DNA from: an uncultured Oscillospiraceae bacterium
Lineage (GTDB): Bacteria; Bacillota; Clostridia; Oscillospirales; Acutalibacteraceae
Direction: 5' to 3'
Assembly: GCA_910587835.1 (NCBI GenBank)
Contig: CAJUNQ010000046.1
Span: forward strand, 1 to 12,558
Length of the DNA: 12,558 nt
A model generated the notes under the pieces. That model did not search any database and was not told the origin of the DNA. It saw only the letters and a list, made by a program, of their open reading frames with translations. Below, one piece after another: positions 1 to 5,337 of the stretch. Each line of letters opens with the position of its first letter. Positions within the stretch are counted from its first letter, which is position 1. Position numbers and translations under genes: made by a program.

Positions 1-33
1 GCCGCAACCTCGGCAGTTTTATATGTGGTCAAA

Positions 34-191
34 ATATTCACCCCCCATTGTGCTATTGTACCTCTTTTCTAAAGTCTGGTGGTAAAGTGGAGGGTTCTAT
101 TATAACTCGTCCGATTTATCTTTGCAATGATGTAATATGAAGTTAAATACTACCAAAATATAAAATTATATTTCGTTCTCATATTCACCCC
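34..191 (+). repeat. 11-bp direct repeat ATATTCACCCC, two copies
   Basis: ATATTCACCCC occurs at 34-44 and again at 181-191, upstream of the XRE gene. The second copy overlaps the left arm of the hairpin that reaches the XRE ribosome binding site. Two copies of a short motif before a helix-turn-helix gene could be operator half-sites. The rest of 1-218 is AT-rich and holds no recognisable gene. Confidence 0.4.
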
Positions 192-217
192 TGAAATGTA
201 AAATAATATAGGGGTGA
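185..217 (+). promoter_or_regulatory. Inverted repeat overlapping the XRE ribosome binding site
   Basis: TCACCCCT (185-192) and AGGGGTGA (210-217) are perfect 8-bp inverted arms around a 17-base AT-rich loop. The right arm is itself the purine-rich Shine-Dalgarno of the downstream gene, seven bases before ATG 225. The structure could work in RNA by hiding the ribosome binding site or in DNA as an operator for the encoded repressor. The sequence alone does not distinguish these. Confidence 0.45.
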
Positions 218-224
218 TGTGAGA

Positions 225-581
225 ATGTACCAATATGAAAAGCGCCTGGATTGCCGCGCCCTGGGCAAAGAAATAAAGCGCAGACGCAAGGCCAAAGGCT
301 GGACGCAGGAGCATCTGGCCCAGCTTGTAGACCTCACCCCCCGTGCCATCATGTATATTGAAAACCGGGGTCAGCACACCAGCCTCAACGCCTTTTACAA
401 AATCGTCACCCTTTTGGATATTTCCGTAGATGAATTTTTCTACCCGGACAGACACAACGGAGAGGACGAACGCCGGAAACACATTGACCGTATGCTGAAC
501 GGCATGGACGAAAAAGAGCTAATCATCATAGAGAGCGCCGCAGAGGGCATCCGCAAAGCCCGTGAAGCGCCGGAAGCGTAG
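225..581 (+). CDS. XRE-family helix-turn-helix transcriptional regulator
   Basis: This 118-residue protein has an N-terminal Cro/CI-type helix-turn-helix at about residues 13-68 (LGKEIKRRRKAKGWTQEHLA, then TPRAIMYIENRG as recognition region), followed by a charged C-terminal tail with no recognised domain. Such proteins bind operators and often control element genes. ATG 225 is chosen because AGGGGTGA lies seven bases upstream; a GTG at 219 is in frame but too close to that site. The gene runs opposite to the relaxase operon and the two converge on the candidate oriT segment. A hairpin terminator follows the stop codon. The inverted repeat before the start suggests autoregulation, which is an inference. 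Confidence 0.85.
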   Translation: MYQYEKRLDCRALGKEIKRRRKAKGWTQEHLAQLVDLTPRAIMYIENRGQHTSLNAFYKIVTLLDISVDEFFYPDRHNGEDERRKHIDRMLNGMDEKELIIIESAAEGIRKAREAPEA

Positions 582-585
582 GAAG

Positions 586-603
586 AACGCCTCCGGCGTT
601 TTT
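586..603 (+). terminator. Rho-independent terminator after the XRE gene
   Basis: AACGCC (586-591) and GGCGTT (595-600) form a short GC-rich stem with a three-base loop, followed by a run of Ts (599-603). It begins five bases after the XRE stop codon. The stem is short, so termination may be incomplete. Confidence 0.6.
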
Positions 604-632
604 GCAGGGGTTTCCGGGGGAGCGCGTTAGCG

Positions 633-701
633 GCAAGCAAGGCAAGTGTATAGACACTTGCGATTTTCGCGCCGCGAAAATGCTTGTTGGGGTTCCCCCA
701 A
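633..701. other. Candidate oriT: cruciform-like cluster of inverted repeats
   Basis: An outer pair CAAGCA (634-639)/TGCTTG (681-686) encloses two adjacent hairpins: GCAAGTGT/ACACTTGC (642-649, 654-661, loop ATAG) and ATTTTCGC/GCGAAAAT (663-670, 674-681). A fourth hairpin, TTGGGG/CCCCAA (687-692, 696-701), follows. This is a three-way-junction fold in about 70 bases, located 60 bases beyond the relaxase stop. Transfer origins are usually next to relaxase genes and rich in inverted repeats, so oriT is the best explanation. No nic site was identified. A structured non-coding RNA is the main alternative. Confidence 0.45.
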
Positions 702-711
702 ACCCGATGGA

Positions 712-734
712 CTTCTGGCCAGTGTGGCCAGAAG
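712..734. repeat. CTTCTGGCCA palindrome, copy 1
   Basis: CTTCTGGCCA (712-721) and TGGCCAGAAG (725-734) are perfect 10-bp arms around the spacer GTG. It lies between the candidate oriT and the relaxase stop. The reverse complement matches the core of copy 2 exactly, including the spacer, so copies 1 and 2 flank the relaxase gene as 23-bp inverted repeats. Confidence 0.75.
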
Positions 735-757
735 CTCCCTTGTCTGCGGCCCTGTCG

Positions 758-2191
758 CTACCGCTCCTGGGCCTTATTTTCCCGCCCGTCCGTCAGGCCG
801 AGCAGATGATCCACGCCGCCCTTGACCGCCACCAGCTCACGCATCTGCCGCTGGGCCTCCCGGTACTCGGAGTAGAGGGTCTTTTTCTTTTCAGCCAGCT
901 CCCGGCGCTCCTTTTTCAGCGCGTCCATCTTGGGGAGCTTGGCCCCGCCCAAAATGTCATTGATAGCAGCCTTGGCCGCCCGGTAGTCGGCCAGCTCCGC
1001 CTCATGCTGGGCCAGATACTTTTTTGAATACTTGGCCGCCTTGTACCCGTCAAATATGGGCCGGGTCTTGGCATAGCTCACCACGGCGGCCATCAGTTCA
1101 GACGTTTGGGAGAGCCGGGCCTCGGTGGATTGTATTTCCCCGGCCAGAGCATGAAAGCAATCCACCGCCGCCGTGGTCTGCTCCGCCAGCGCGTCATAGT
1201 CGGTCAGCCCATGCTCCTGGAGAAACTGGAGGGCGGCGGCCATCTGTTTCAGGTTGTAGACCTTGGCCCACCGTTCATAGGCCGGGCCTTTACCCTGGCG
1301 CATTTTCTCTTGAATGTCAATCAGCAGATTGACGCGCTGGGGCGCGGGCTGGGGCCTCGCCTGTTTCGGCTGGCGCGTGGGAGCCTTGCCGTCGATCACG
1401 GCCTGAATGTCCTCCCGTCCATAGCCAGCCCCCAGGGTGGATGCCCGGAGCCGGGCCGCCCGGTCGTGGCCGGGGACACGGAACGAGATCACTCCGCCCC
1501 GCCCATGCACCACCTGGATGCCCGCCGCCTCCATGCGCCGGAGAAAATCAGAGAAGTCGGCGGGGCGTTCGGACAGGGCCGCATCTATGGCCCAGCGTAT
1601 CTGCTCCTTTTGGGACGGTGGCCGGGCCGCCCCCTGCCACTGCCCATAATGCAGAAAGCGGCCCTTGCTGTGGAGCTTGGGCCGCTCTACCACGGACAGC
1701 GCGTGTTCCAGGCACACCCGGTCAGACAGCCGCCGCAGGGCAAAGCTGGAGCCGATGAAGTTGCGGAATTTCCTGGAGCGGTCATAGGCCGTGGAATTGT
1801 AGTAAATGTGATTGTGAATGTGGCCTTTGTCGGTATGGGTGCAGACAAAAAACTGATACTTGCCCTTTGTCCAGCGCATCGCCGTTTCATAGCCGATCCT
1901 GTTGGCCTCCTCCGGGGTGACTTCCCCCTGGGAAAAGGCTTGGCGGAGCTGATAGCACAGCGCCCCCTGCTCCGCCGTCCGGCCCGTTTCCGCCTGATAC
2001 TGGCCCTTTACCAGCATAAATTCAGCGTGGGCGGTTTCCGGGTCGCAGAGGTAGGAGGCCACTGCTCCCAGCTTCTCCGGGTTCAGGCCGTAGTCAAAGC
2101 GGTCTTTCAGGCTTTGAATGGCCGTCCGCTTGGCGGCCTGTTTGTGGGGCTTGATGTAGGTTGTAGCCGTGGGCGTTCCTCCTTTCCGCAT
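758..2191 (-). CDS. MOBP-type relaxase (MobA/VirD2-like mobilization nuclease)
   Basis: This 477-residue relaxase would nick one strand at oriT and stay covalently bound to it during transfer. The metal-binding motif is clear: H119-T-D-K-G-H124-I-H126-N-H128. Tyr34 in the DRFDYGLNP segment is the likely nicking tyrosine. The second half is charged and helical, with coiled-coil character near the C terminus (about residues 395-455), and shows no helicase or primase domain; the length suits the Tn1549-type family. ATG 2191 has a modest upstream AGGGAG. The family usually starts at Met-Ala-Thr-Thr-Tyr, and here that Met position is codon 8, ACG (2168-2170), seven bases after a perfect AAAGGAGG. 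The true start is therefore uncertain. A foreign gene and a bidirectional terminator separate it from mobC. Confidence 0.9.
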   Translation of the reverse strand: MRKGGTPTATTYIKPHKQAAKRTAIQSLKDRFDYGLNPEKLGAVASYLCDPETAHAEFMLVKGQYQAETGRTAEQGALCYQLRQAFSQGEVTPEEANRIGYETAMRWTKGKYQFFVCTHTDKGHIHNHIYYNSTAYDRSRKFRNFIGSSFALRRLSDRVCLEHALSVVERPKLHSKGRFLHYGQWQGAARPPSQKEQIRWAIDAALSERPADFSDFLRRMEAAGIQVVHGRGGVISFRVPGHDRAARLRASTLGAGYGREDIQAVIDGKAPTRQPKQARPQPAPQRVNLLIDIQEKMRQGKGPAYERWAKVYNLKQMAAALQFLQEHGLTDYDALAEQTTAAVDCFHALAGEIQSTEARLSQTSELMAAVVSYAKTRPIFDGYKAAKYSKKYLAQHEAELADYRAAKAAINDILGGAKLPKMDALKKERRELAEKKKTLYSEYREAQRQMRELVAVKGGVDHLLGLTDGRENKAQER

Positions 2192-2200
2192 CGGTTCTCC

Positions 2201-2229
2201 CTGCTTCTGGCCACACTGGCCAGAAGCAG
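2201..2229. repeat. CTTCTGGCCA palindrome, copy 2 (longest)
   Basis: CTGCTTCTGGCCA (2201-2213) and TGGCCAGAAGCAG (2217-2229) are perfect 13-bp arms with spacer CAC. The palindrome sits 9 bases upstream of relaxase ATG 2191, on the leader side, and close to the left edge of the AT-rich cargo gene. In RNA it would form a strong hairpin before the relaxase start; in DNA it could bind MobC or a regulator. Confidence 0.8.
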
Positions 2230-2236
2230 ATGGTCT

Positions 2237-2274
2237 ACAAATCGCAAAACTAATTGCATTTTGTGACGATTTGT
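2237..2274. promoter_or_regulatory. Nested inverted repeat over the NYN-gene promoter
   Basis: ACAAATCG (2237-2244) mirrors CGATTTGT (2267-2274), and inside it CAAAA (2245-2249) mirrors TTTTG (2259-2263). The repeat covers the proposed -35 element and ends just before the -10 element of the downstream gene. This is the expected place for a repressor operator. It may instead be part of a recombination site that brought the cargo in. Confidence 0.4.
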
Positions 2275-2282
2275 GGTACTAT
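2254..2282 (+). promoter_or_regulatory. Putative sigma-A promoter of the NYN gene
   Basis: TTGCAT (2254-2259), a 17-base spacer and TACTAT (2277-2282) with a TG dinucleotide one base upstream give an extended -10 promoter. The start codon follows about 50 bases later. The match is imperfect in both hexamers. Confidence 0.45.
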
Positions 2283-2335
2283 AAATTTTAAGATGTAGTG
2301 AGAGCGAACGTCTAAAGGCAAGAGGAGGAATGGGA

Positions 2336-3154
2336 ATGTCCAAATTGCATGTTTTTATTGATGGAACTTGGCTATTCAAGGTAGTTGAGGGACACGTATT
2401 TGACCGTTTTTTATACGCTCCGCAATATTTTGACCTTGACTTTGATAAACTTAATAAGTTGATGCTTTCTCACATAGCGAAACAGCGCCCGGATTGCACA
2501 GAGCTTGGAAACCTTTATTTTGTAACTTCTTTGTTTGATCTTCCGCCAGACTTTGATACATGGGTAGGGCGTAAAATCACAAACATATACGGCGGGCAGA
2601 ATATTACTGTTACACAAAATAATATCGAAAAGACTAAAAAGAATGTAAGCGCCCGTGCAGATTTTGCTAACAATGCAGTTTCCGCAGGATATGATGCAAG
2701 TTGTATTTATCATGTCCGTTTGCAGGAGTGGATGATGCTTAATCTTCTTCACCCGGAGCTAAAATATCAAGAGAAACAAGTAGATACTACGGTAGTTGCT
2801 CTATTAGTAAAAGAAGCAATTACTAATCCTAACGATTGTTTTGCTTTAGTTGCGGGGGACTCTGACATTCTTCCAGCTATTCATATTGCATATCCCAGCT
2901 ATACGCGGAACGTATTTCCAGTATTAACCTCTCCTGATGAGCGAGATGGTAGAAATCGACAGACTTCTTTCAAGTATTCTCAATATAACTTTGATATAAA
3001 TACTTTAGTTCTACAAAGCCATGTTGGGGATATTATGAGAGGAAATGTGTATCAATGTACTAATTGCCATAGATTTTTTACGACCAGAAATCCGATTGAT
3101 CCACAACGGATTGCATCAGGAGCTATTTTACCTCGTTGTAATGGATGTCGGTAG
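2336..3154 (+). CDS. NYN-domain (PIN-like) nuclease with C-terminal zinc ribbon
   Basis: This 272-residue protein carries the acidic residues of NYN/LabA-like nucleases: Asp9 in HVFIDGTW, Asp150 in KQVDTTVVALL, and Asp175/Asp177 in LVAGDSDILP. The C terminus has two CxxC pairs (C241/C244 and C268/C271), a likely zinc ribbon for nucleic-acid binding. NYN proteins of this layout are predicted metal-dependent RNases, so RNA cleavage is likely but the target is unknown. ATG 2336 is preferred over 2330 because GGAGG lies seven bases upstream. The gene is visibly AT-rich against its GC-rich neighbours and runs opposite to the mob operon. It has its own promoter and a strong terminator. This points to horizontally acquired cargo, possibly defence or element competition, which is an inference from context. 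Confidence 0.8.
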   Translation: MSKLHVFIDGTWLFKVVEGHVFDRFLYAPQYFDLDFDKLNKLMLSHIAKQRPDCTELGNLYFVTSLFDLPPDFDTWVGRKITNIYGGQNITVTQNNIEKTKKNVSARADFANNAVSAGYDASCIYHVRLQEWMMLNLLHPELKYQEKQVDTTVVALLVKEAITNPNDCFALVAGDSDILPAIHIAYPSYTRNVFPVLTSPDERDGRNRQTSFKYSQYNFDINTLVLQSHVGDIMRGNVYQCTNCHRFFTTRNPIDPQRIASGAILPRCNGCR

Positions 3155-3156
3155 CA

Positions 3157-3194
3157 AAAATGAACGGGCGAATATTTTTTCGCCCGTTCATTTT
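3157..3194. terminator. Strong bidirectional terminator between NYN gene and mobC
   Basis: AAAATGAACGGGCGAA (3157-3172) and TTCGCCCGTTCATTTT (3179-3194) form a perfect 16-bp stem with a six-base loop. A and T runs at its edges let it act in both directions. It starts two bases after the NYN stop and ends one base before the mobC stop, so it also blocks read-through from mobC into the relaxase. Confidence 0.85.
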
Positions 3195-3195
3195 A

Positions 3196-3540
3196 TTATC
3201 TTATTATCAAAGATAACTTTTCCAAAAGTTCTGACAACGGCCCCCACAGATCAGCATAGTCCTTTTGCAGAGATTTGATCTCTTCCTGGTACACTCCGTA
3301 GCTGTTGGCATGGAGCGCCACCTGATTGAGATTGTTTGCACACCGCCGCTGGAGGGACACCAGCTCCTGGACAGGGGAAAGGTCAACATGGAGGATATAG
3401 CCGTTAAGGGCCATTTTGCGGATATAGGCGCTCATATTGCGAATGCCCGCCTCTTCCATGCGGCCCCGGATGGCCTCCAACTCGTCAGGCCGCACCCAAA
3501 CATAGAGCGGCACATCCCGGATGCGCTTTTTCCCGGCCAT
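3196..3540 (-). CDS. MobC-like relaxosome accessory protein
   Basis: This 114-residue basic protein begins MAGKKRIRDVPLYVWVRPDE and contains RNMSAYIRKMALNGYI, typical of the ribbon-helix-helix part of MobC-type accessory proteins that load the relaxase at oriT. The second half (about residues 50-110) is helical with the conserved-looking NNLNQVA segment of this family. ATG 3540 is preceded by a GGCAGG ribosome site. In related elements mobC runs directly into the relaxase; here about 1 kb of foreign sequence intervenes. The last residues (SLIIR) are encoded by AT-rich sequence containing two tandem TTATTATC copies (3193-3208), so the C terminus may have been altered by the insertion. Confidence 0.82.
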   Translation of the reverse strand: MAGKKRIRDVPLYVWVRPDELEAIRGRMEEAGIRNMSAYIRKMALNGYILHVDLSPVQELVSLQRRCANNLNQVALHANSYGVYQEEIKSLQKDYADLWGPLSELLEKLSLIIR

Positions 3541-3541
3541 G

Positions 3542-3877
3542 CTACCTGCCGCCCCGTTCAGGGGCCTCCCGCCTGGGCGGGGGCGGGGCCTGACGCTCCC
3601 CGGCCTGTTCCGCCGTCTCCCGCATCTGCTGGGCAATAGGCCGCTTGACCTCCCGCACCCCAAAGCGGCGCTGGTAGTCGGCAGCGCGGTCATTGTAGTC
3701 TTTTTCCGCAGCGGCCCCGTCATCGTAGTAATGGCCCCAATAGTAGTCACGGCGGCCCTGCTCCTCGGTAAATTGCCACGTCACAAAGCCCCCCCTGGGA
3801 TGCTCCCCCAGGGCAATCCCCCGCCCGTTATCGAACAGAACAGACTGCCGGATGACATAGCCCTGATTTTCGTCCAT
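3542..3877 (-). CDS. Small hypothetical protein of the mobilization region
   Basis: I do not recognise a function. The 111-residue protein starts MDENQGYVIRQSVLFDNGRG, has an aromatic stretch FVTWQFTEEQGRRDYYWGHY (about residues 31-50), and ends in a Pro/Arg-rich tail. No signal peptide or membrane segment is visible. Similar small proteins occupy the slot before mobC in Tn1549-like elements. GAGGAGG lies five bases upstream of ATG 3877, and the stop lies one base before mobC ATG 3540, so the two are very likely translated together. A terminator-like hairpin stands upstream at 3921-3958, which suggests separate control from the genes before it. Confidence 0.75.
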   Translation of the reverse strand: MDENQGYVIRQSVLFDNGRGIALGEHPRGGFVTWQFTEEQGRRDYYWGHYYDDGAAAEKDYNDRAADYQRRFGVREVKRPIAQQMRETAEQAGERQAPPPPRREAPERGGR

Positions 3878-3920
3878 AGTAGCCTCCTCTCAAAATGTGA
3901 AATGTGGAAAGTATCAGCGG

Positions 3921-3958
3921 AAAAAAGGGGCAGGACGTGAAATAATACGCCCCGCCCC
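3921..3958 (-). terminator. Intra-operon terminator or attenuator (minus strand)
   Basis: On the minus strand GGGGCGGGGCGT (3958-3947) pairs with ACGTCCTGCCCC (3938-3927) over 12 positions, two of them G-U wobbles, around an eight-base loop, and is followed by six Ts (3926-3921). This is a textbook intrinsic terminator. It lies between the cysteine-rich gene and the mobilization genes, 43 bases before ATG 3877. Confidence 0.7.
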
Positions 3959-4015
3959 CAAACGACTCCGGCAAAGCCTTGATACAGGCGGGTTTCCGGG
4001 GGCCTAATTTTCCAC

Positions 4016-4372
4016 TCACCAGCCCCGCCGTTTTCGCATATAAGCCCGCTTCTGTTCCCGGAGCGCGGCGCGGGCGCAAGTCTCGGAGCAGTAGCGCCGC
4101 CGCCCGTCCAGGAGGGTGGGCCGCCTGCAGACAGGACAGGGCCGGGTTTCCGGGGCTGGCCCCTGGCTGGACAGGGCGGCCTCCAGCGCCGGGTCAAGGG
4201 GGAGGACGGCCTCCCGGAAGTAGCGGCAGTAGGCTCCCGTCCAGCACTTCCCCAGCATATAACATTCACAGTTCAGGGGCAAGCATCCGTACTCCCGGTC
4301 ATAGTTGGCGCACCACTTTACCACCAGGGCGCGGATGGCCGCCTTTTCCTCGCGGGTCAGTTCCCGGCTCAT
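4016..4372 (-). CDS. Cysteine-rich VLP-type mobile element protein
   Basis: This 118-residue protein matches the layout of the Cys_rich_VLP family found in clostridial conjugative elements. An N-terminal cysteine cluster (KWCANYD, CLPLNCECYMLGKCW, YCRYF) is followed by the AVLP motif that names the family. A second cluster, CPVCRRPTLLDGRRRYCSETC at about residues 79-99, resembles a zinc finger, and the tail is strongly basic. Zinc or nucleic-acid binding is plausible; no function has been shown for the family that I know of. Its ATG overlaps the DUF4366 stop by four bases (ATGA), so it is translationally coupled. Confidence 0.8.
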   Translation of the reverse strand: MSRELTREEKAAIRALVVKWCANYDREYGCLPLNCECYMLGKCWTGAYCRYFREAVLPLDPALEAALSSQGPAPETRPCPVCRRPTLLDGRRRYCSETCARAALREQKRAYMRKRRGW

Positions 4373-5010
4373 TCCTCCGGCTCCCCGTCATCTTCATCCC
4401 AGGGGGCCTCGCCGTCATAGTCCTCCGGGCCGTCATAGGGATCGCCGCCGTAGTCCTCCTCCGGCTCCGCCGCTTTCTGGTGCTTGGGGCGATAAATCTT
4501 GAAGTACCACCCGGCCCCGCCGCCGATCACCACCACAGCCAGGGCCAGCAGGAGCGGCCCGGCCCCGCCCTTTTTCTCCGGCACAGGCTCCGGGGTGGGA
4601 TCGGGTTCCGGGTCAGGCTCTGGCGTGGGTTCCGGGGCGGCGGGTTCCCCGGAGGACTCCGCCAGGGCCATCAGGTCGGCCACGGTCACGGCGTTCAGGA
4701 AGTACACATTTTCCGTCTCCCGCTGGCGGTCAATCACCAGATAGAACACCGCCTCCTCCGCCGTGGTAATGGTGAAAAATTCCTTGCCGTCCTGGTCGGT
4801 AGCGTTGTCCACCACCGTACCCGTCCCGTCCGGGGTGAACGGGTTCGGCTCGGTAGGGAGCGGATCGGCGGGTTCCAGCCCCTCCCAGGGGATGTACTCG
4901 CCCACACCGTCCTCGGACTCGTCACCGCCCCCGGCGTAGGCCGGAACGGTGAGTACCCCCACCATCAGGACGGTGCACAGCAGGGACGCCAGCAAACGGG
5001 ATTTTCTCAT
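4369..5010 (-). CDS. DUF4366 / CD1107-family membrane-anchored mobile element protein
   Basis: This 213-residue protein has a signal peptide (residues 1-26, cleavage likely after VPAYA). An extracellular domain follows (about 27-118, with FFTITTAEEAVFYLVIDRQR), then a Pro-Glu-Asp repeat spacer (about 122-144) and a membrane segment (about 150-170, PLLLALAVVVIGGGAGWYF). The tail is very acidic and cytoplasmic. This is the layout of DUF4366 proteins of Tn1549-like conjugation modules. A role at the cell surface or in the transfer channel is likely but undefined. Its start overlaps the DUF4315 stop and its stop overlaps the cysteine-rich start, each by four bases, making a tightly coupled trio. 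Confidence 0.85.
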   Translation of the reverse strand: MRKSRLLASLLCTVLMVGVLTVPAYAGGGDESEDGVGEYIPWEGLEPADPLPTEPNPFTPDGTGTVVDNATDQDGKEFFTITTAEEAVFYLVIDRQRETENVYFLNAVTVADLMALAESSGEPAAPEPTPEPDPEPDPTPEPVPEKKGGAGPLLLALAVVVIGGGAGWYFKIYRPKHQKAAEPEEDYGGDPYDGPEDYDGEAPWDEDDGEPEE

Positions 5011-5258
5011 TCCGCCACCCCCGTTTCCGCCGGGGCGGACTTCTGTCCAGCCTGGCCAGAAGTGCCGCGGAGCTTCTGGAGCAGGAGGGGCAGCTCGTCC
5101 AGGGGGATGCTCATGCCCCGCACGATGTCAACGATTTCCTCGTTCTCCGCCTCCTTGTGCTTCTGCTCCAGCTCTTTCAGCCGGGCCTGCTGGTCGCTGA
5201 TCTTGGCCTTGACCTTTTCCATCTCGGCCCAAATTTTCGCGCTTTTCGTTGTCGCCAT
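5007..5258 (-). CDS. DUF4315 family protein
   Basis: This 83-residue, largely helical and charged protein has a coiled-coil-like core (EMEKVKAKISDQQARLKELE) and a PLLLQKLR segment before a polar tail, as in DUF4315 proteins that accompany DUF4366 in conjugative elements. ATG 5258 is preceded by GGAGG at six bases, and no ATG lies upstream in frame. The C-terminal codons include copy 3 of the CTTCTGGCCA palindrome, so the tail TSGQAGQKS may be shaped by that repeat. It is the last element gene before the border with phage-like sequence. In complete elements further transfer genes precede it; they are missing here. Confidence 0.8.
   Translation of the reverse strand: MATTKSAKIWAEMEKVKAKISDQQARLKELEQKHKEAENEEIVDIVRGMSIPLDELPLLLQKLRGTSGQAGQKSAPAETGVAE
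5039..5063. repeat. CTTCTGGCCA palindrome, copy 3 (imperfect)
   Basis: ACTTCTGTCCA (5039-5049) and TGGCCAGAAGT (5053-5063) are 11-bp arms with one mismatch around spacer GCC. It lies inside the DUF4315 coding sequence near its 3' end. It shares the core of copies 1 and 2. Confidence 0.65.
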
Positions 5259-5337
5259 AGATACCTCCAATCATGGTAAACGCCCGTAGGCGTAGAAATG
5301 GGACTGCCAGTAACTGCTGTTCAGGTTGGCATTAGCG

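Larger units (their letters stand above)
1..5277. mobile_element. Fragment of a Tn1549/CTn-type conjugative or mobilizable element
   Basis: The minus-strand gene order DUF4315, DUF4366, cysteine-rich VLP protein, small hypothetical, MobC-like and MOBP relaxase is the order known from Tn1549-like elements of Clostridia. An XRE regulator follows on the plus strand. No integrase, VirB4, VirD4 or NlpC/P60 gene is in view, so this is either the edge of a larger element running off the left side or a decayed remnant. The right border is placed near 5277 because the DUF4315 Shine-Dalgarno ends at about 5267 and phage-like coding begins just beyond it. The left border is outside the window or within 1-180. 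The AT-rich gene at 2336-3154 appears to be cargo inside the element. Confidence 0.75.

Noticed and set aside
1106..2266. 386-residue open frame on the plus strand antisense to the relaxase
   Set aside because: The relaxase frame on the opposite strand has clear family motifs. This one is a high-GC shadow frame with no recognisable domain and no ribosome site.
3979..5289. 436-residue open frame on the plus strand across the cysteine-rich, DUF4366 and DUF4315 genes
   Set aside because: Pro/Arg/Gly-rich low-complexity translation, antisense to three recognisable and translationally coupled genes.
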